A DNA stretch of 64,000 nt from the NCBI RefSeq assembly GCF_000226095.1, contig NC_016473.1, forward strand, positions 4,154,001 to 4,218,000. The letters are read 5' to 3'. Origin of the DNA: Thermothelomyces thermophilus ATCC 42464 (taxonomy: Eukaryota > Ascomycota > Sordariomycetes > Sordariales > Chaetomiaceae). A program made the translations under genes and the position numbers. Below are positions 45,536 through 56,997 of this stretch, piece by piece (positions within the stretch are counted from its first letter, which is position 1; each line of letters begins with the position of its first letter). The notes below the pieces were generated by a model. That model saw only the letters and a list, made by a program, of their open reading frames with translations. It was not told the origin of the DNA and searched no databases.

Positions 45536-47005
45536 CGTGTCTAATTGATTATGGAATATAGACGTGTGCTGGGACCTGACCTCGCCTGACTGCAGAATGA
45601 AGGCGCCTGCTCCGTTTTTTTAAGATCCTTTCAAAACCTGAATTCGAATCCCAACCTTCCAATGTTGTTGTGCAAGGTGACCCTCCTCTTTATATCGCAT
45701 TCAAGCAAGGTAGAATTGGTGTGGGTCAGCGGCTCGAATTCATCCAAGGGTTGACTGAATTGTTCGATCTGAAGCTGCTTGAGAATCCCTAAACGTGCCT
45801 CCCTTCAACAAATCGCAAAGTAAGCTTGGAATGCCCGATAAAGCAAGACCGATAATGGCAAACCGATTCTAGACCGACGACGAGACAAGAATAAACTACT
45901 GGAGAAGGCGGCGTCACGCGCTCCCGGCGCTCTCAGGTCTCTTAGCTAACAGAAAGTCCCTTGTTGGATCTCGGACAGGGTCGGGCCTGAAAGAGCCGTT
46001 GGCAACCGCAGTGGAAATTTTCTAAGAGGGGAAACAAACCCGACTTCGGGCTTCACGTCCTGCAAAAGAAATGCAGCAGTACATCGTTATTTTTGTAGCG
46101 GATGACGACTTTGGCAGTGCTCGGCAGTTCCGACAAGCGCAGGCGTCCACTCGGTGAGGATCTGATTGATAGGAGATGGTAATCCGTACCGGGAACTTCC
46201 TCGTGCGCTCGTATGTGTATCGAGGACCACCTACCTAGATCGGGGATAGTCGGTCTGGGTCGAGTCGACGTGACCGTCATTTGAGTTCCATGGTCGGAAG
46301 CTGGGAGAATGGGACGCACGAGAAGTAGTCGGCATGAAGTGTATGATTGCGACATAACGCCAAACTCTATTAGGTTCGGTCGGAGTTTTAATGTGGCTTC
46401 CAGCTTTTTGACTGAATACTTGGCAAAAGTTGCTGTGCTTTGATGATGTATGTACTCCGTATACGGATTATACATACGGTACTTAGTTATATGTCTGTAG
46501 TATTCAAGATATCAGTACGGATGAGAATCGGATTTCCCCTATAGATGGCGTTTTTTGTATCCTTACGCACTACTCCGAAAATGAAAGAAAAAAAAGAAAA
46601 AAACTTCTGGTACATCTAGCAAGTTATCTGTACCTTACCTTATTAAGGTGCTTGGTAAGAATTTGAACTGCGTACGATAACTAGTGTATGTACAGTTAAA
46701 AAATCCAAGCATTCAAGGGAGACCCCGCCTTCCTTGGCAGGGTCTGTTGATGCAGCCCCGCGAAAGGAACAATTTGCGAAGCGCCAAGCCCTCTGACTGC
46801 ATAATTTCCCAATAAGGCGGGGACCACAGCCGTGTGTTAGTCGCGGGTCAAGTGGGCGATCAGAAGAATTTTCTTACCATCCTGCCCTATATTACCCAGT
46901 CCTAGTCGTCATTGCGGTCCCGGAACTCTCTCCTGTTCATTTTTTCCACCAAGAAATCATCATATTCGCCCAAGTCATTCCAAAAGGAGGGATAAGAAAA
47001 AAACA
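45536..47005. other. Divergent intergenic region, asparaginase / SET-like
   Basis: 1.47 kb with both promoters. The middle and right parts are AT-richer. TACTCCGTA lies at 46453-46461 and TAATCCGTA at 46180-46188. No gene supported. Confidence 0.55.
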
Positions 47006-48139
47006 ATGGCCGCCGCTCTTGAAGAAGCCCAGGTCAGCTACGAGGAGCTCTCGGACCTCGAGCAGGAGTTTGACGACGTCGAGACCGAGATCAGTGAGTT
47101 TTACGGCTCCCCGGGTCTTGTTTACCAAAAAGGGATGCCCATACTGACGCCTTCACCCCAATAGTCCGCCAGCAGTATGCCCTCTCCAAGCCGCTGTACG
47201 CGCGCCGCGCCGAGCTGGTCGCCAAGATCCCCAACTTCTGGCCGCTGGTGCTCGAGCAGGCGCCGATGGACATTGACGAGTACATCCAGCCGTCCGACTC
47301 GGCCATCCTGCTGTCGTCGCTCAAGAGCCTCTCGGTGAGCCGGTTCGAGCTGGACGAGGATGAGAAGAACGGCGACCCGCGCAGCATCGCCATCCGCTTC
47401 GAGTTCGCCGAGAACGAGCACTTTGAGGACACGGTGCTGGAGAAGAAGTTCTGGTGGCGCCAGAGCAAGGACGGCTACGCCGGCCTCGTCAGCGAGCCCG
47501 TCCCGATCAAGTGGAAGCCCGGCAAGGACCTGACCGAGGGGCTGCTGGACCTGGCCAAGGCCGTGTACGACGAGCAGGTGGCCCAGCCGAAGCAGGACAA
47601 GAAGGACAAGAAGGCCAAGGTCCCCCTGACCGAGAAGCAGAAGGCCCTCAAGGAGAAGATGGACCAGACCGGCATGGGCGGCGTCAGCTTCTTCGCCTGG
47701 TTTGGCTACATCGGCGAATACATCTCTGCCGAGGAGAGCAAGCAGGCCATCGAGGAGGAGCGGGAGGAGCGGAGAAAGCGGAAGGCCGGTGAGCCCGTGC
47801 CCAAGAAGGATGACGAGGATGAGGAGATGGAGGACGACGACGACGACGACGAGCTCGAGGAGGACCTTGACATCTTCCCCACGGGCGATGCTGTTGCCAT
47901 GGCCATCGCTGACGATCTGTGGCCCGGTGCCCTCAAATACTTCAGTGAGTTTACCACGGTAATTCCTTCTCGAGTGTCCGAACCCATTTCGCTGACCAAA
48001 AAAATCAGTCCAAGCTCAGGAGCAGGACGGGGCTAGCGAGCTCGACTTCGAGACTGATGAAGAAGACGAGGAGGACGACGAGGAGGACGAGGAGGCGGCG
48101 TCAAGGCCGCAGAAGAAGCACAAGGGCTCCAAGAACTGA
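47006..48139 (+). CDS. SET/TAF-I-like NAP-family histone chaperone
   Basis: Predicted nuclear histone chaperone, 332 aa, three exons: 47006-47093, 47165-47944, 48009-48139. The N-terminal helix (SYEELSDLEQEFDDVETEI... IRQQYALSKPLY) is the long NAP dimerisation helix. The earmuff domain follows, with RRAELVAKIPNFWPLVLEQAP, VSRFELDEDEKNGDPRSIAIRFEF and FFAWFGYIGEYISAEESK, resembling human SET more than NAP1. A Lys-rich insert (~185-205) interrupts it. Two acidic stretches flank the last block DIFPTGDAVAMAIADDLWPGALKYF, and the end is Glu/Asp-rich then basic, KKHKGSK. The ATG chosen has a purine-rich leader with AAACA before it and starts the conserved helix. Yeast Vps75 is a more distant alternative. 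Confidence 0.87.
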
Positions 48140-49427
48140 GTTGGGCCTGGCAAGTTTCTGGAATCAGGTCCACGATACCCCTACGTTCTCATGATTTGAA
48201 CCTACGAAGATTGCGATGTGATGATGGATAGAGAAAAGCACCTTTGTTTTCTTCCCCCCTTCATAGTTCCCCAGAATAGAAAAAAGTCATCAAGATCTGC
48301 ACTGAGGATTTCATTGGCTCACATTCGCTGCCGTTCGTTGCCGGGGTCGAGCATGGTGATGCTGAGTAGGTCCAGATGCCCTTGGCGCCTACGTCAATCC
48401 AGGGGCTCGAAGGCAGTGCAGGGTGGGGCATTTGGCGTCTCAGAGTTCCTTTCCGTCGACAACACAGCCCTCGAAACACAAATACGCAGCATTTATAATA
48501 AGAAGAGAATATCAGAAATCGCCAATTATTGAAGTCTTTACCTCCTCTTTTGTCCGATTTTAGAGTCTTTCCTCTTTTCATTTTACCTCTTTTTTCTTTT
48601 CATTTTTTTCTTTTTTTTGCATTTTTCGAGATCCTCAGATCTACAGGCAGCACAATCATGCTTGACGTTTCCCGCCCGCGGCCTTTGCAGTGATTCGCGA
48701 CCGCGAAAGGGGTTCCACCCGCGATCTCGAACTTGGAGTGTTTCAGCCCTCTTGTTCCTCTCTTGTTCCCCAGAGCTCCCGAGCAACGGTACCTGGATGC
48801 TCCGAGCGCGCCGAGAAATTGCAGGCCGCCCTTGGCACGGGGTAATCAAGGGAATGTTTCTTTCGTTCTCTTATTCTTCCTTTTTGTCTCGTTTTACGTA
48901 CCTACGTATCCGTACCTGGGCCAGGAAGTTCCCGTCCCAGCTACCCCGAGTGATCCGTTCGTCTCTTTCGATCCCTTCTTCTCCTTCGTTCAGACTCCGT
49001 TCTCGAACGTCTCTCTCTCTCTTTTGGGACGTTAACGTTGGTCTGGAACCAATGGCCAACAGTCGCTAGATCTTTCTTCTCCTTCTCTTTATCATTCTCT
49101 TTGTATTCTATTCGCCACGCGCGCTCTGGACGCTGCCTCATCTTTGTTTCCAAGAGCCGAGCTGTTGGTTGTTTTTTTTTTCCTCGGGAGGATAACCTTC
49201 ATACCGAAACTCCAGATCAAATCCACGGAAGGGAACAACGGCCAGGGGTTGTCGTTCGACCATAACCAGAAAAAAAAAGGACATCTATCGTTGGTACTCT
49301 TTGACGGAGCTGAGGTCCCCCACCTTCGTCTCGCTACTCGCTTGCTATGAGCCTACTCGTCCTTCCGTCGCTCTGAGTCTTTTGCTGTACCTCCTCACTC
49401 GTTGATTTCGCAGGCGGAACCGGGAAT
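48140..49427. other. Intergenic, SET-like 3' flank and GH76 promoter/leader
   Basis: No gene supported. The last ~500 bases before the GH76 start are strongly C/T-rich (for example around 48860-49110), as in leaders of highly expressed fungal genes. A C/T tract near 48540-48620 follows the SET-like gene. Open frames are low-complexity. Confidence 0.55.
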
Positions 49428-50958
49428 ATGAGGATATCTGGGATCTTGGCCTCGCTCTGTGTGCTGGCCCGGTGCGGGACGGCAATCGACTTGGTACTTG
49501 GGGATGAGGGTAAGGAGAGCTGGTTTCGATCTTGGAGTGACAAAAGCAGCGCAGCGGCTAATGGATTTCCAGACTCGGTTAAATCCGCAGCCAGCACAAT
49601 AGCCTTTGGGCTGGTCAAGGTAAGCAGGATGCATCACGGGTGCTGAGTGTACGATCTCTCTCTCGAACGGTTCCGCTGACATGTGTCTCCAGTATTACAC
49701 GGGCAATAACACGGGCGACACTCCGGGAAACCTGCCGGACCCATACTTCTGGTGGGAAGCGGGCGCCATGTTCGGGACTCTGGTCGACTACTGGGCGCTC
49801 ACCGGAGACGACTCGTACAACGCCATCACCACCCAGGCGATCCTGCACCAAGCGACCGAGAAGGGCGACTTCATGCCGCCCAACCAGACGCGCACGCTCG
49901 GCAACGACGACCAGGGGTTCTGGGGCATGGCAGCCATGTCAGCGGCCGAGAACAACTTCCCCAACCCGCCCGAGGACCAGCCGCAGTGGCTGGCCCTGGC
50001 CCAGTCCCTCTTCAACCAGTACGCCTCCCGCTGGGAGGAGGCCACGTGCGGCGGCGGGCTCCGCTGGCAGATCTTCACCTTTAACAACGGCTTCAACTAC
50101 AAGAACTCCATCTCCAACGGGTGCTTCTTCAACATCGCCGCCCGCCTGGCCCGCTACACGGGCAACGAGACCTACGCCGAGTGGGCCGAAAAGATCTTTG
50201 CCTGGGAGGAGTCGGTGGGACTCATCGACGCCAACCTGACGGTGCGGGACGGCGTGCACGTCAGCCTCGAGGACGGCAGCTGCAACAGCAGGGACGAGAA
50301 CCAGTGGACCTACAACGCGGGCATCTTCCTGCACGGCGCGGCCGTCATGTACAACCACACCAACGCCTCGGCCATCTGGCGGGAGCGCGTCGACGGCCTG
50401 CTGGCCTCCACCACGGCCACCTTCGTCGACCCGGCCACGGGCGTGCTGGTCGAGCAGCTGTGCGAGCCCAGCGGCTTCTGCAACACGGACCAGCGCTCCT
50501 TCAAGGGCTACCTGACCCGCTGGCTGGCCGGGACCGCGCAGATGGCGCCGCACACCCTCGACGCCGTCCGCCCGCTGCTCGAGGCCGACGCCGCCGCCGC
50601 CGCCCGTGCCTGCACCGGCGACCCCGCGCCTCCCGTGTTCCGCGGCCACCCGGGCACCGCGTGCGGGTTCCGCTGGACCACCGGCGCCTTCGACGGCTCC
50701 GCCGGCGTCGGCGAGCAGATGAACGCCCTCTCGGCCGTCATGTACCCCCTCGTCGTCCGGGGAGCCGCCGCCCCGCCCCTGACCGCCGACACGGGCGGTA
50801 CCTCGAAGGGCAACCCCGGCGGCGGCGCCGCGCCCGCGCACGAGGAGGTCGGCATCGGGTACGCGGAGATCACGCTCCAGGACCGGGTCGCCGCCGGGTT
50901 CGTCACATCGGCCCTCGCGCTCGGCGTCGTCGCCGGGTCCGCGTTTGTCATCCTCTAA
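49428..50958 (+). CDS. GH76 Dfg5/Dcw1-type GPI-anchored alpha-1,6-mannanase
   Basis: Cell-wall enzyme of the Dfg5/Dcw1 family, thought to cross-link GPI-protein glycans into the wall via alpha-1,6-mannan (family knowledge). Two exons, 49428-49619 and 49693-50958; 485 aa. Residues 1-19 form a signal peptide (MRISGILASLCVLARCGTA). The GH76 body starts VLGDEGKESWFRSW. The catalytic Asp pair lies in LGNDDQGFWGMAAM (D136, D137); WWEAGAMFGTLVDYWALTGD, NGFNYKNSISNGCFF and QWTYNAGIFLHGAAVMYN are typical of the family. Several N-x-S/T sites are present (for example NNTGDTPG, NQTR, NLT, NHTNAS). The end has a Gly/Ala/Ser linker, then a hydrophobic C-terminal segment of about 22 residues, consistent with a GPI-anchor signal. 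Nothing is missing. Confidence 0.93.
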
Positions 50959-52266
50959 GGTTTGGCATTAGGCAAGCCGCGTTCCTCCCCCTTCTGGTGG
51001 CTTGTCAACGTGTGGTTTTTTTTTCTGGTGTTGATTTCTTGGGGACCTATTTTTGAATATCCGGGTTTCAATCGGACAAAATAATGACTGGGGCATTCTC
51101 TGAGCATGAACTTTTTTTCTGGCGTTTATTTTTGGATACCGGGGTGTCGGGTTTGGGGGGACTCTGGTTCCGTATACGGCTGTATCGTGAGATCTTGCTC
51201 GTATAGCAGATCAATCATACGAAGCCGTGCTCTCGTCTTGCCTGTTGTAGCGTGAGCATTGATTCGAAAATGACGAACGGTATTTTGGGTGAAATAGCAG
51301 CTTTTTCCTGTCCTTGAGGGTGAACACTCAGAAGATCTAGCTGGATCCTCAATTGACTGGGACTGACTTTTCTAATCTCTGGTTCTGGACTCTAATAATC
51401 ATTATCTTTTTTTTTTTTTGGTCTTTAATTCTTTAGCAAGGAATATCTCATCAGGCATACGCGCAAGCATCGCCTGCCACGGATGGTGCGAAGCCCCACG
51501 AGCCATCCCAAGGACCTTCGTGGAAGGAATGCCGACCTCTTGGGGGGATCCTCGGGCCGGCCGCAGAGTTAAGGTCCCACCCGTAGCCGTAGTGACAATC
51601 GGGAGTTCAAGAGTGAGGTCAGCTGCGAGTAGCACAAGCGAACACAGCAGGAACACCTACACCGAGCCGCCCCGCACTCGCTTCCTCCCACCCCACCTTG
51701 GATAACCAGTGCCGCTGCTCGTCCTCGGACAAGGACTCCCGAGAACGGCTTGAACTGCTGGCCACTGAGCGGACTTTGAAGAAAACAAAAAAAGAAACAA
51801 TTGCAAATTGAGGGCCGTCTCATTGATTTGTCCGCCCGTAGGTAGTGTAAGCACCTCCAGGAGCAACGCGCACTTTCTTTTATAGCTGCCTTGATCCCAG
51901 GTTTAAAGGTACTGCGTAGGTACGGCCGTGCCTGACGGCGGAGTTCCGGGTTGTTCTCTAATAAGGGCAAGAGCGAGAACTTACACGCGTGCAACCCCAC
52001 CTCGTCATCAATCCGGGGCGTGCCAAGGTTGGCGTTCCAACTAACCTACCTACCTTTGGTGACTTCCTTTTGGGCTCCCTTCCCATTCTCTATCCTACAA
52101 GTCAAAAAAAAAGAACGCCAGATCGAAGCTATCCAATTCGGATCATATCCTTGTTACTGAGGCCACCACCATAGGACAAGGCCAGAAGGAGAGGAAGAGG
52201 AAGAGAAACAACAAGAACGGAGAGGAGAGGAACGAACGAGAGAGTCCAAGGAAAGAGGGAAAAAAA
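50959..52266. other. Intergenic, GH76 3' flank and DAK promoter/leader
   Basis: No gene supported. The last ~95 bases before the DAK start (52170-52266) are almost all purine. T-runs lie at 51018 and 51410, and ACCTACCTACC near 52045-52055. Confidence 0.55.
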
Positions 52267-54175
52267 ATGTTCACCAAACACTTCGTCCCCTCTCCGACCC
52301 ACCTCGTGCCCGCGGCGCTGCACTCCCTGACGCTGACGAACCCGGGCCTCGCCGTGGACGTGCCCAACAAGGTCGTCTACCGCCGCCCGGGCTACGGCCC
52401 GCGGTCGCAGCGCGTGCACATCGTCTCGGGCGGCGGGTCCGGGCACGAGCCCTCCTTCGCCGGCATGGTCGGCCCGGGCCTGCTGAGCGCCGCCGTCGCC
52501 GGCACCATCTTTGCCAGCCCCAGCGCCGAGCAGGTGCGCGCCGCCATCATGAGCCGGGTCGACCACTCTTCCCGGGAGCAAGGGGGAGGAGGAGGAACAG
52601 GAGGGGGTGACGACGGTGGGGGCGTGTTGGTGACGGTGATGAACTACACCGGGGACGTGCTCAACTTCGGCATGGGGGTGGAGAAGGCGAGGGCAGCCGG
52701 GGTGAACGTGGAGATGGTGGTGGTGGGCGACGACGTGGGCGTCGGCAGGGCCAAGGCCGGCAAGGTCGGGCGGAGGGGGATCGCGGGGACGGTGCTGGTG
52801 CACAAGATCAGCGGCGCGTTGGCGGCGCAGGGTGCCAGCCTGGAGCAGGTCGCCAAGGTGGCCAGGCTGGTGGCGGACAACCTGGTGAGCGTCGGGGCGA
52901 GCCTGGAGCACGTCCACGTGCCGGGCCGGGCCAAGCCGGACGTCAACTCGCCCGAGTATCTCAAGGACGGCGAGGTGGAGATCGGGATGGGAATCCACAA
53001 CGAGCAGGGCTCGAGCAGGGAGGTGGTCGAGCTTCCGGAGCTGGTGGCCAAGATGCTGGCGCAGCTGCTGGACCCCAACGACAAGGACAGGGCGTTTGTC
53101 AACGTCAACTCCAACGAGGTGGTGCTGCTCGTGAACAACCTGGGAGGAGTCAGCGTCCTGGAGATGGGCGGCATCGTGACCGAGGTGGCGACGCAGCTCG
53201 AGAAGAGCTACAATATCCGGCCGGTGCGCATCCTCAGCGGGACGTTCATGACGAGCCTGAACGGACTGGGCTTCAGCATCACGCTGCTCAACGTGGTCAA
53301 CACCGACATTGGCGGGCCGAGCATGATCGAGCTGCTCGACTACCCCTGCGAGGCCACCGGCTGGTCTGCCCCGATCTCGAAATGGACGTGGGAGGAGAGG
53401 AACGTGGCAACCAGGGAAGAAGATGCGTCGATAGGAGGCGAGACCCGGCCAAGCGGCCTGAAGATGGACGGCACTACGGCACAGCAGGCGCTCACTCGGG
53501 CTCTGGAGGCGGTAGTTGCCGCGGAACCCGAAGTGACGCGATACGACACGGTGGTGGGAGACGGCGATTGCGGGATCGGCTTGAAGAGGGGCGCCGAAGG
53601 TGAGTGGCCGGATCGTTATCTGCATCGGGGTACCGGGCCTGGCCGAGCATTTGCTAACGTTACGTATGTCTAAAGCCATCTTGAACTACCTGCGATCCCA
53701 TGGCCTGTCCGGAGACGCGGTCGTGGATTTGGCCAACATTGTGCCCATCGTCGAGAAGGAGATGGACGGCACCTCGGGTGCGATCTACGCCATCTTTCTC
53801 AACGCCCTCTTGGCCGCGCTGAAGAGCCACGGCCCGGGTGAAGCATCCCCCCAAGTGTGGGCGAAGGCGCTGAGGCGGAGCTGCGATGCCCTCTCGAGGT
53901 ACACGCCAGCCCGGCCCGGAGACCGCACGCTTGTAGACGCCCTCTACCCGTTCGTCGAGGCGATGGAGAAGACGGGCGACGTCAAACAGGCCGCCGAGGC
54001 GGCACAGAAGGCGGCAGAAGGCACCAAGGGCATGAAACCCAGTCTCGGCAGGACCGTGTACATCGGCGGGTCCGGTTTCGAGCAGGTCCCCGACCCGGGA
54101 GCCTGGGGTCTCGCCAGCTTCTTCCTGGGCCTGGCGGGGGTCAAAAGGGTTGATGACGGGTGGGAGAAGCTGTGA
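52267..54175 (+). CDS. Dihydroxyacetone kinase
   Basis: ATP-dependent kinase that phosphorylates dihydroxyacetone (and glyceraldehyde) in glycerol and methylglyoxal-related metabolism (family role; yeast Dak1/Dak2). Two exons, 52267-53599 and 53676-54175; 610 aa. The DhaK domain has IVSGGGSGHEPSFAGMVG (H60 in the binding loop), NYTGDVLNFGMG, and GIHNEQG (H244), the His that in the family covalently binds the substrate carbonyl. The DhaL domain starts about residue 420, with TVVGDGDCGIG (D432, D434 Mg/ATP site), and ends RTVYIGGSGFEQVPDPGAWG. A Gly-rich insert (about 102-118) sits in a DhaK surface loop. The intron donor splits the codon after ...KRGAE and returns in phase at AILNYL. No targeting signal is obvious; cytosolic is expected. 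Confidence 0.95.
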
Positions 54176-54669
54176 GTTAATGAGCGAGCAGAGGCGAGTG
54201 GTGGTCTAATGAGCGAGACAATTTCCCAGTTCCAGAGCAAAATTCACAAACACTGGTACCCAGCTTTCCAATATTTGTAAGTAACAGACAGAAATAACTG
54301 ATCTTGATGGGAGACTTGTTTGCAAGGTGAAGATACGGGACAGGCGAGTCCTTGTAATGTTACAGATTACCGACTTCTTGTCGGCCTCTGCCCTTTGAAT
54401 CCGGAAGCTGAAAGATGGGGAAAACCGGACTCTCCGGCAATCCCAGCCGTTGGCAGCTGCCAGACCGCTAAAGAGCCGCTGCCGGTTGGGGACCCCTGGG
54501 GGAAAGCCGACGATTTGCGCGGTCACCTTCGGCCCAGTTTAAAAGCTGCAAATCGCCAATTGTAGAAAAGGCGGCGGCGGCAGCAAGAGTCTCGGGCCTC
54601 GGTGCACACTAGAGCTCAATGGTCCACTGCCCGAGGGGGGATATCGCTACACACTCACACTCCTCATAA
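54176..54669. other. Intergenic, DAK 3' flank and HIBCH promoter
   Basis: Less than 500 bases separate two tandem plus-strand genes. No gene supported. This is the shortest tandem gap in the window, so the HIBCH-like promoter must be compact. Confidence 0.5.
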
Positions 54670-56364
54670 ATGTTCGCCCGCACGATCGTCAGCCGAGCGG
54701 TGCCGGCAGCAGCACCAACAGGAGGAGTCTGTTGCGCCTGCACTCGACCAAGCGCACGCTCTTCTCTTCCGCTGCTGTCCCCCAAAGCCATGCCTCTCCG
54801 AGCCAAGCTGTTGTCACAGCAGCCGGCGTCGCAACGGCTGGTATGTTCCCGACCCCCTCCGCCCTTCCGCACGCCCGCCATCGCCGGCTTGTTCGATCAA
54901 GCATCGCCATCATCAGCATCATTCATTATTATTATTATTCCCATCATCAGGATTGTTTGCTGACCAGCTGCTGCCCGGCCCCAGATGTCGACGCAACAAG
55001 CATACGAGCTCTTCAAGCCCCGCGACGGTGACGAGCCCGAGGATGTCATCTTCAACAGTCTATACGGCCTCCGGTCGATCGAGCTCAACCGGCCAAAGAA
55101 GCTCAACGCCCTCAATGGCTCCATGATCCGCAAGATCGCCCCGCGCCTGCTCGAGTGGGCCAAGTCGGACATGGCCAACGTCATCGTCATGAAGGGCGCT
55201 GGCGACAAGGCCTTCTGCGCCGGCGGCGACGTCGCCCAGCTGGCCAAGTGGAACAAGTCCGGCCCCGAGGGCCAGGAGCTGTCCAAGGAGTACTTCGCCC
55301 AGGAGTACCAGCTCGACCACTTGATCGCCACCTACAACAAGCCCTACATCGCCTTCATGGACGGCATCACCATGGGCGGCGGTGTCGGCCTCAGCATCCA
55401 CGCTCCCTTCCGTATCGCCACCGAGCGCACCGTCTTCGCCATGCCCGAGACCACCATCGGCTTCTTCCCCGACGTGGGCGCCTCCTTCTTCCTGCCCCGC
55501 ATGCCCGGCTACGTCGGCACCTACCTCGCCCTGACCAGCTCCCGCCTGACGGGCGCCAACGTCTTCTACGCCGGCATCGCCACCCACTACCTCCACTCCA
55601 CCTCGCTCCCCCAGCTCGAGTCCCGCCTGGCCGAGCTGCGCTTCTCCGACTTTGACAGCCTGCAGAACCGCCTGGCCGCCATCAACGCCACCATCGAGGA
55701 GTTCGTCACCGGCCTCCCCCACGACGAGCCCATCCTCCTCGGCGGCGAGCTGCGCCGCGCCATCGACCGCTGCTTCAGCCACGACAGCGTCGACGCCATC
55801 CTGCGCGCCCTTGAGAAGGAGAAGGGCGCCACCCGCCAGTGGGCCCAGGAGACCCTCGAGACCCTGCACAAGCGCTCTCCGACCGCCGTGCACGTCGCCC
55901 TCCGCCAGATGCGCATCGGCGCCAAGTGGAGCATCCGCGACACCTTCATCCGCGAGCACGCCATCGCCTCCAAGTTCATGGCCTCGCACGACTTCACCGA
56001 GGGCGTCACCGCCCTGCTCATCGACAAGCGGCCCGCCCGCTGGGAGCCCGCCTCGCTCGAGGACATCCCCCCGGAGGAGAGCGCCAAGCTGACCGAGGAC
56101 TTCTTCCTCATGCCCCGCAACCAGCCCACGCTGCAGCTCCTTACCGAGGCCAACTACGACGAGTACCCCTACAGCGACTTCGGCGTCCCCACCGAGGAGC
56201 AGGTCGAGAAGAAGGTCATGCTGGGCACCATGACGCGCGCCCAGATCGTCGACGCCTTCGTCAAGGAGAGGAACCACAAGCAGGGCGTCAAGGAGGTCGT
56301 CGAGGAGATCCTGGCCCGCAAGACCACCGGCGGACCCAAGGCGGTCGCCAAGTGGGTGTACTAA
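54670..56364 (+). CDS. 3-hydroxyisobutyryl-CoA hydrolase (mitochondrial, HIBCH/Ehd3)
   Basis: Valine-catabolism thioesterase of the enoyl-CoA hydratase/isomerase superfamily. Two exons, 54670-54840 and 54985-56364; 516 aa. Exon 1 encodes a 57-residue Arg/Ala/Ser-rich, acid-free presequence (MFARTIVSRAVPAAAPT), arguing for import into the mitochondrial matrix. Exon 2 begins exactly with ATG (MSTQQAYELFKPRDGDE). The crotonase core has GDKAFCAGGDVAQLA, YIAFMDGITMGGGVGLSIHAPFRIATE (oxyanion-hole GGGVG), and FAMPETTIGFFPDVGASFFLPR, where the Glu-Asp pair matches the HIBCH active site. SKFMASHDFTEGVTALLIDKR is the usual HIBCH tail block, and ~70 residues extend past it to ...KWVY. An Ehd3-type mitoribosomal protein function is an alternative use of the same family in yeast. 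Confidence 0.93.
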
Positions 56365-56997
56365 GATGCGGCTGGGTTTGTATAATAGATATACAGGGTG
56401 CGTGTATTACGCATTGGTTTACTTGGCATACGAGGAAATACAGACTTGTAACGATTCGTGACGAAGAGCCCTGTTTTCCAGTGCCCCTTATCTCTTCTGA
56501 TTCTCTCAGTGTTGAATCCGCGTGCTCGTGATCGTCAGGCCATGCATGACACGCTCTTAATCGACGGGTATTACTCACTGTAACTGGAGCCAAGGCCTCG
56601 GTCGTCGAGAGAGGAAACCCCCTCCTTTGCAAGAGAAATTTACCTATTTTCTCCGTCAACTCGGCGTGGGGCCCTCTCCTCATAAGAGGAAGTGGTGACA
56701 GTGTGAAATGAGGTCTTGGAAGGTTGAGTCGCGGGGTGAAGGGCCAGGACTTTACGAACAAATGAAAGGCAGAATGAGGGTCAAGCTTGGGAGGGAAAAA
56801 AGAGGAGGAGACGGATGAGAAGGGTGTTGCTCCCTAGTATCCTTTGAATAAATAAATAATATGACATCGGACCTCGATTCTCGAGATGGAACAGCTGTAG
56901 AGACATGCTACCGACGAGGCGCAAGCAAGTAGTAGATACTGGGGGGGCGGGCGTCTATTAATTAGTCTATCGTTATCTAACTTATCCAAGACATGCT
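56365..56997. other. Convergent spacer, HIBCH / dolichol kinase
   Basis: 633 bases between converging gene ends without a supported gene. An AATAAATAAATAAT stretch near 56846-56859 could serve minus- or plus-strand 3' end processing. Confidence 0.5.

Noticed and set aside
45635-45665. TTCGAATCC, reminiscent of a tRNA T-arm
   Set aside because: No matching acceptor stem, D-arm or anticodon arm can be drawn around it.
52129-53679. 516-codon minus-strand open frame
   Set aside because: Antisense of the dihydroxyacetone kinase gene, low-complexity; the plus-strand frame has all kinase motifs.
55060-56277. 405-codon minus-strand open frame
   Set aside because: Antisense of the HIBCH-like gene, Gly/Val/Glu-rich with no recognisable domain; a codon-bias shadow.
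11396-56364. Ketoacid dehydrogenase kinase and HIBCH as a valine-catabolism cluster
   Set aside because: They lie over 40 kb apart with unrelated genes between; nothing suggests co-regulation.
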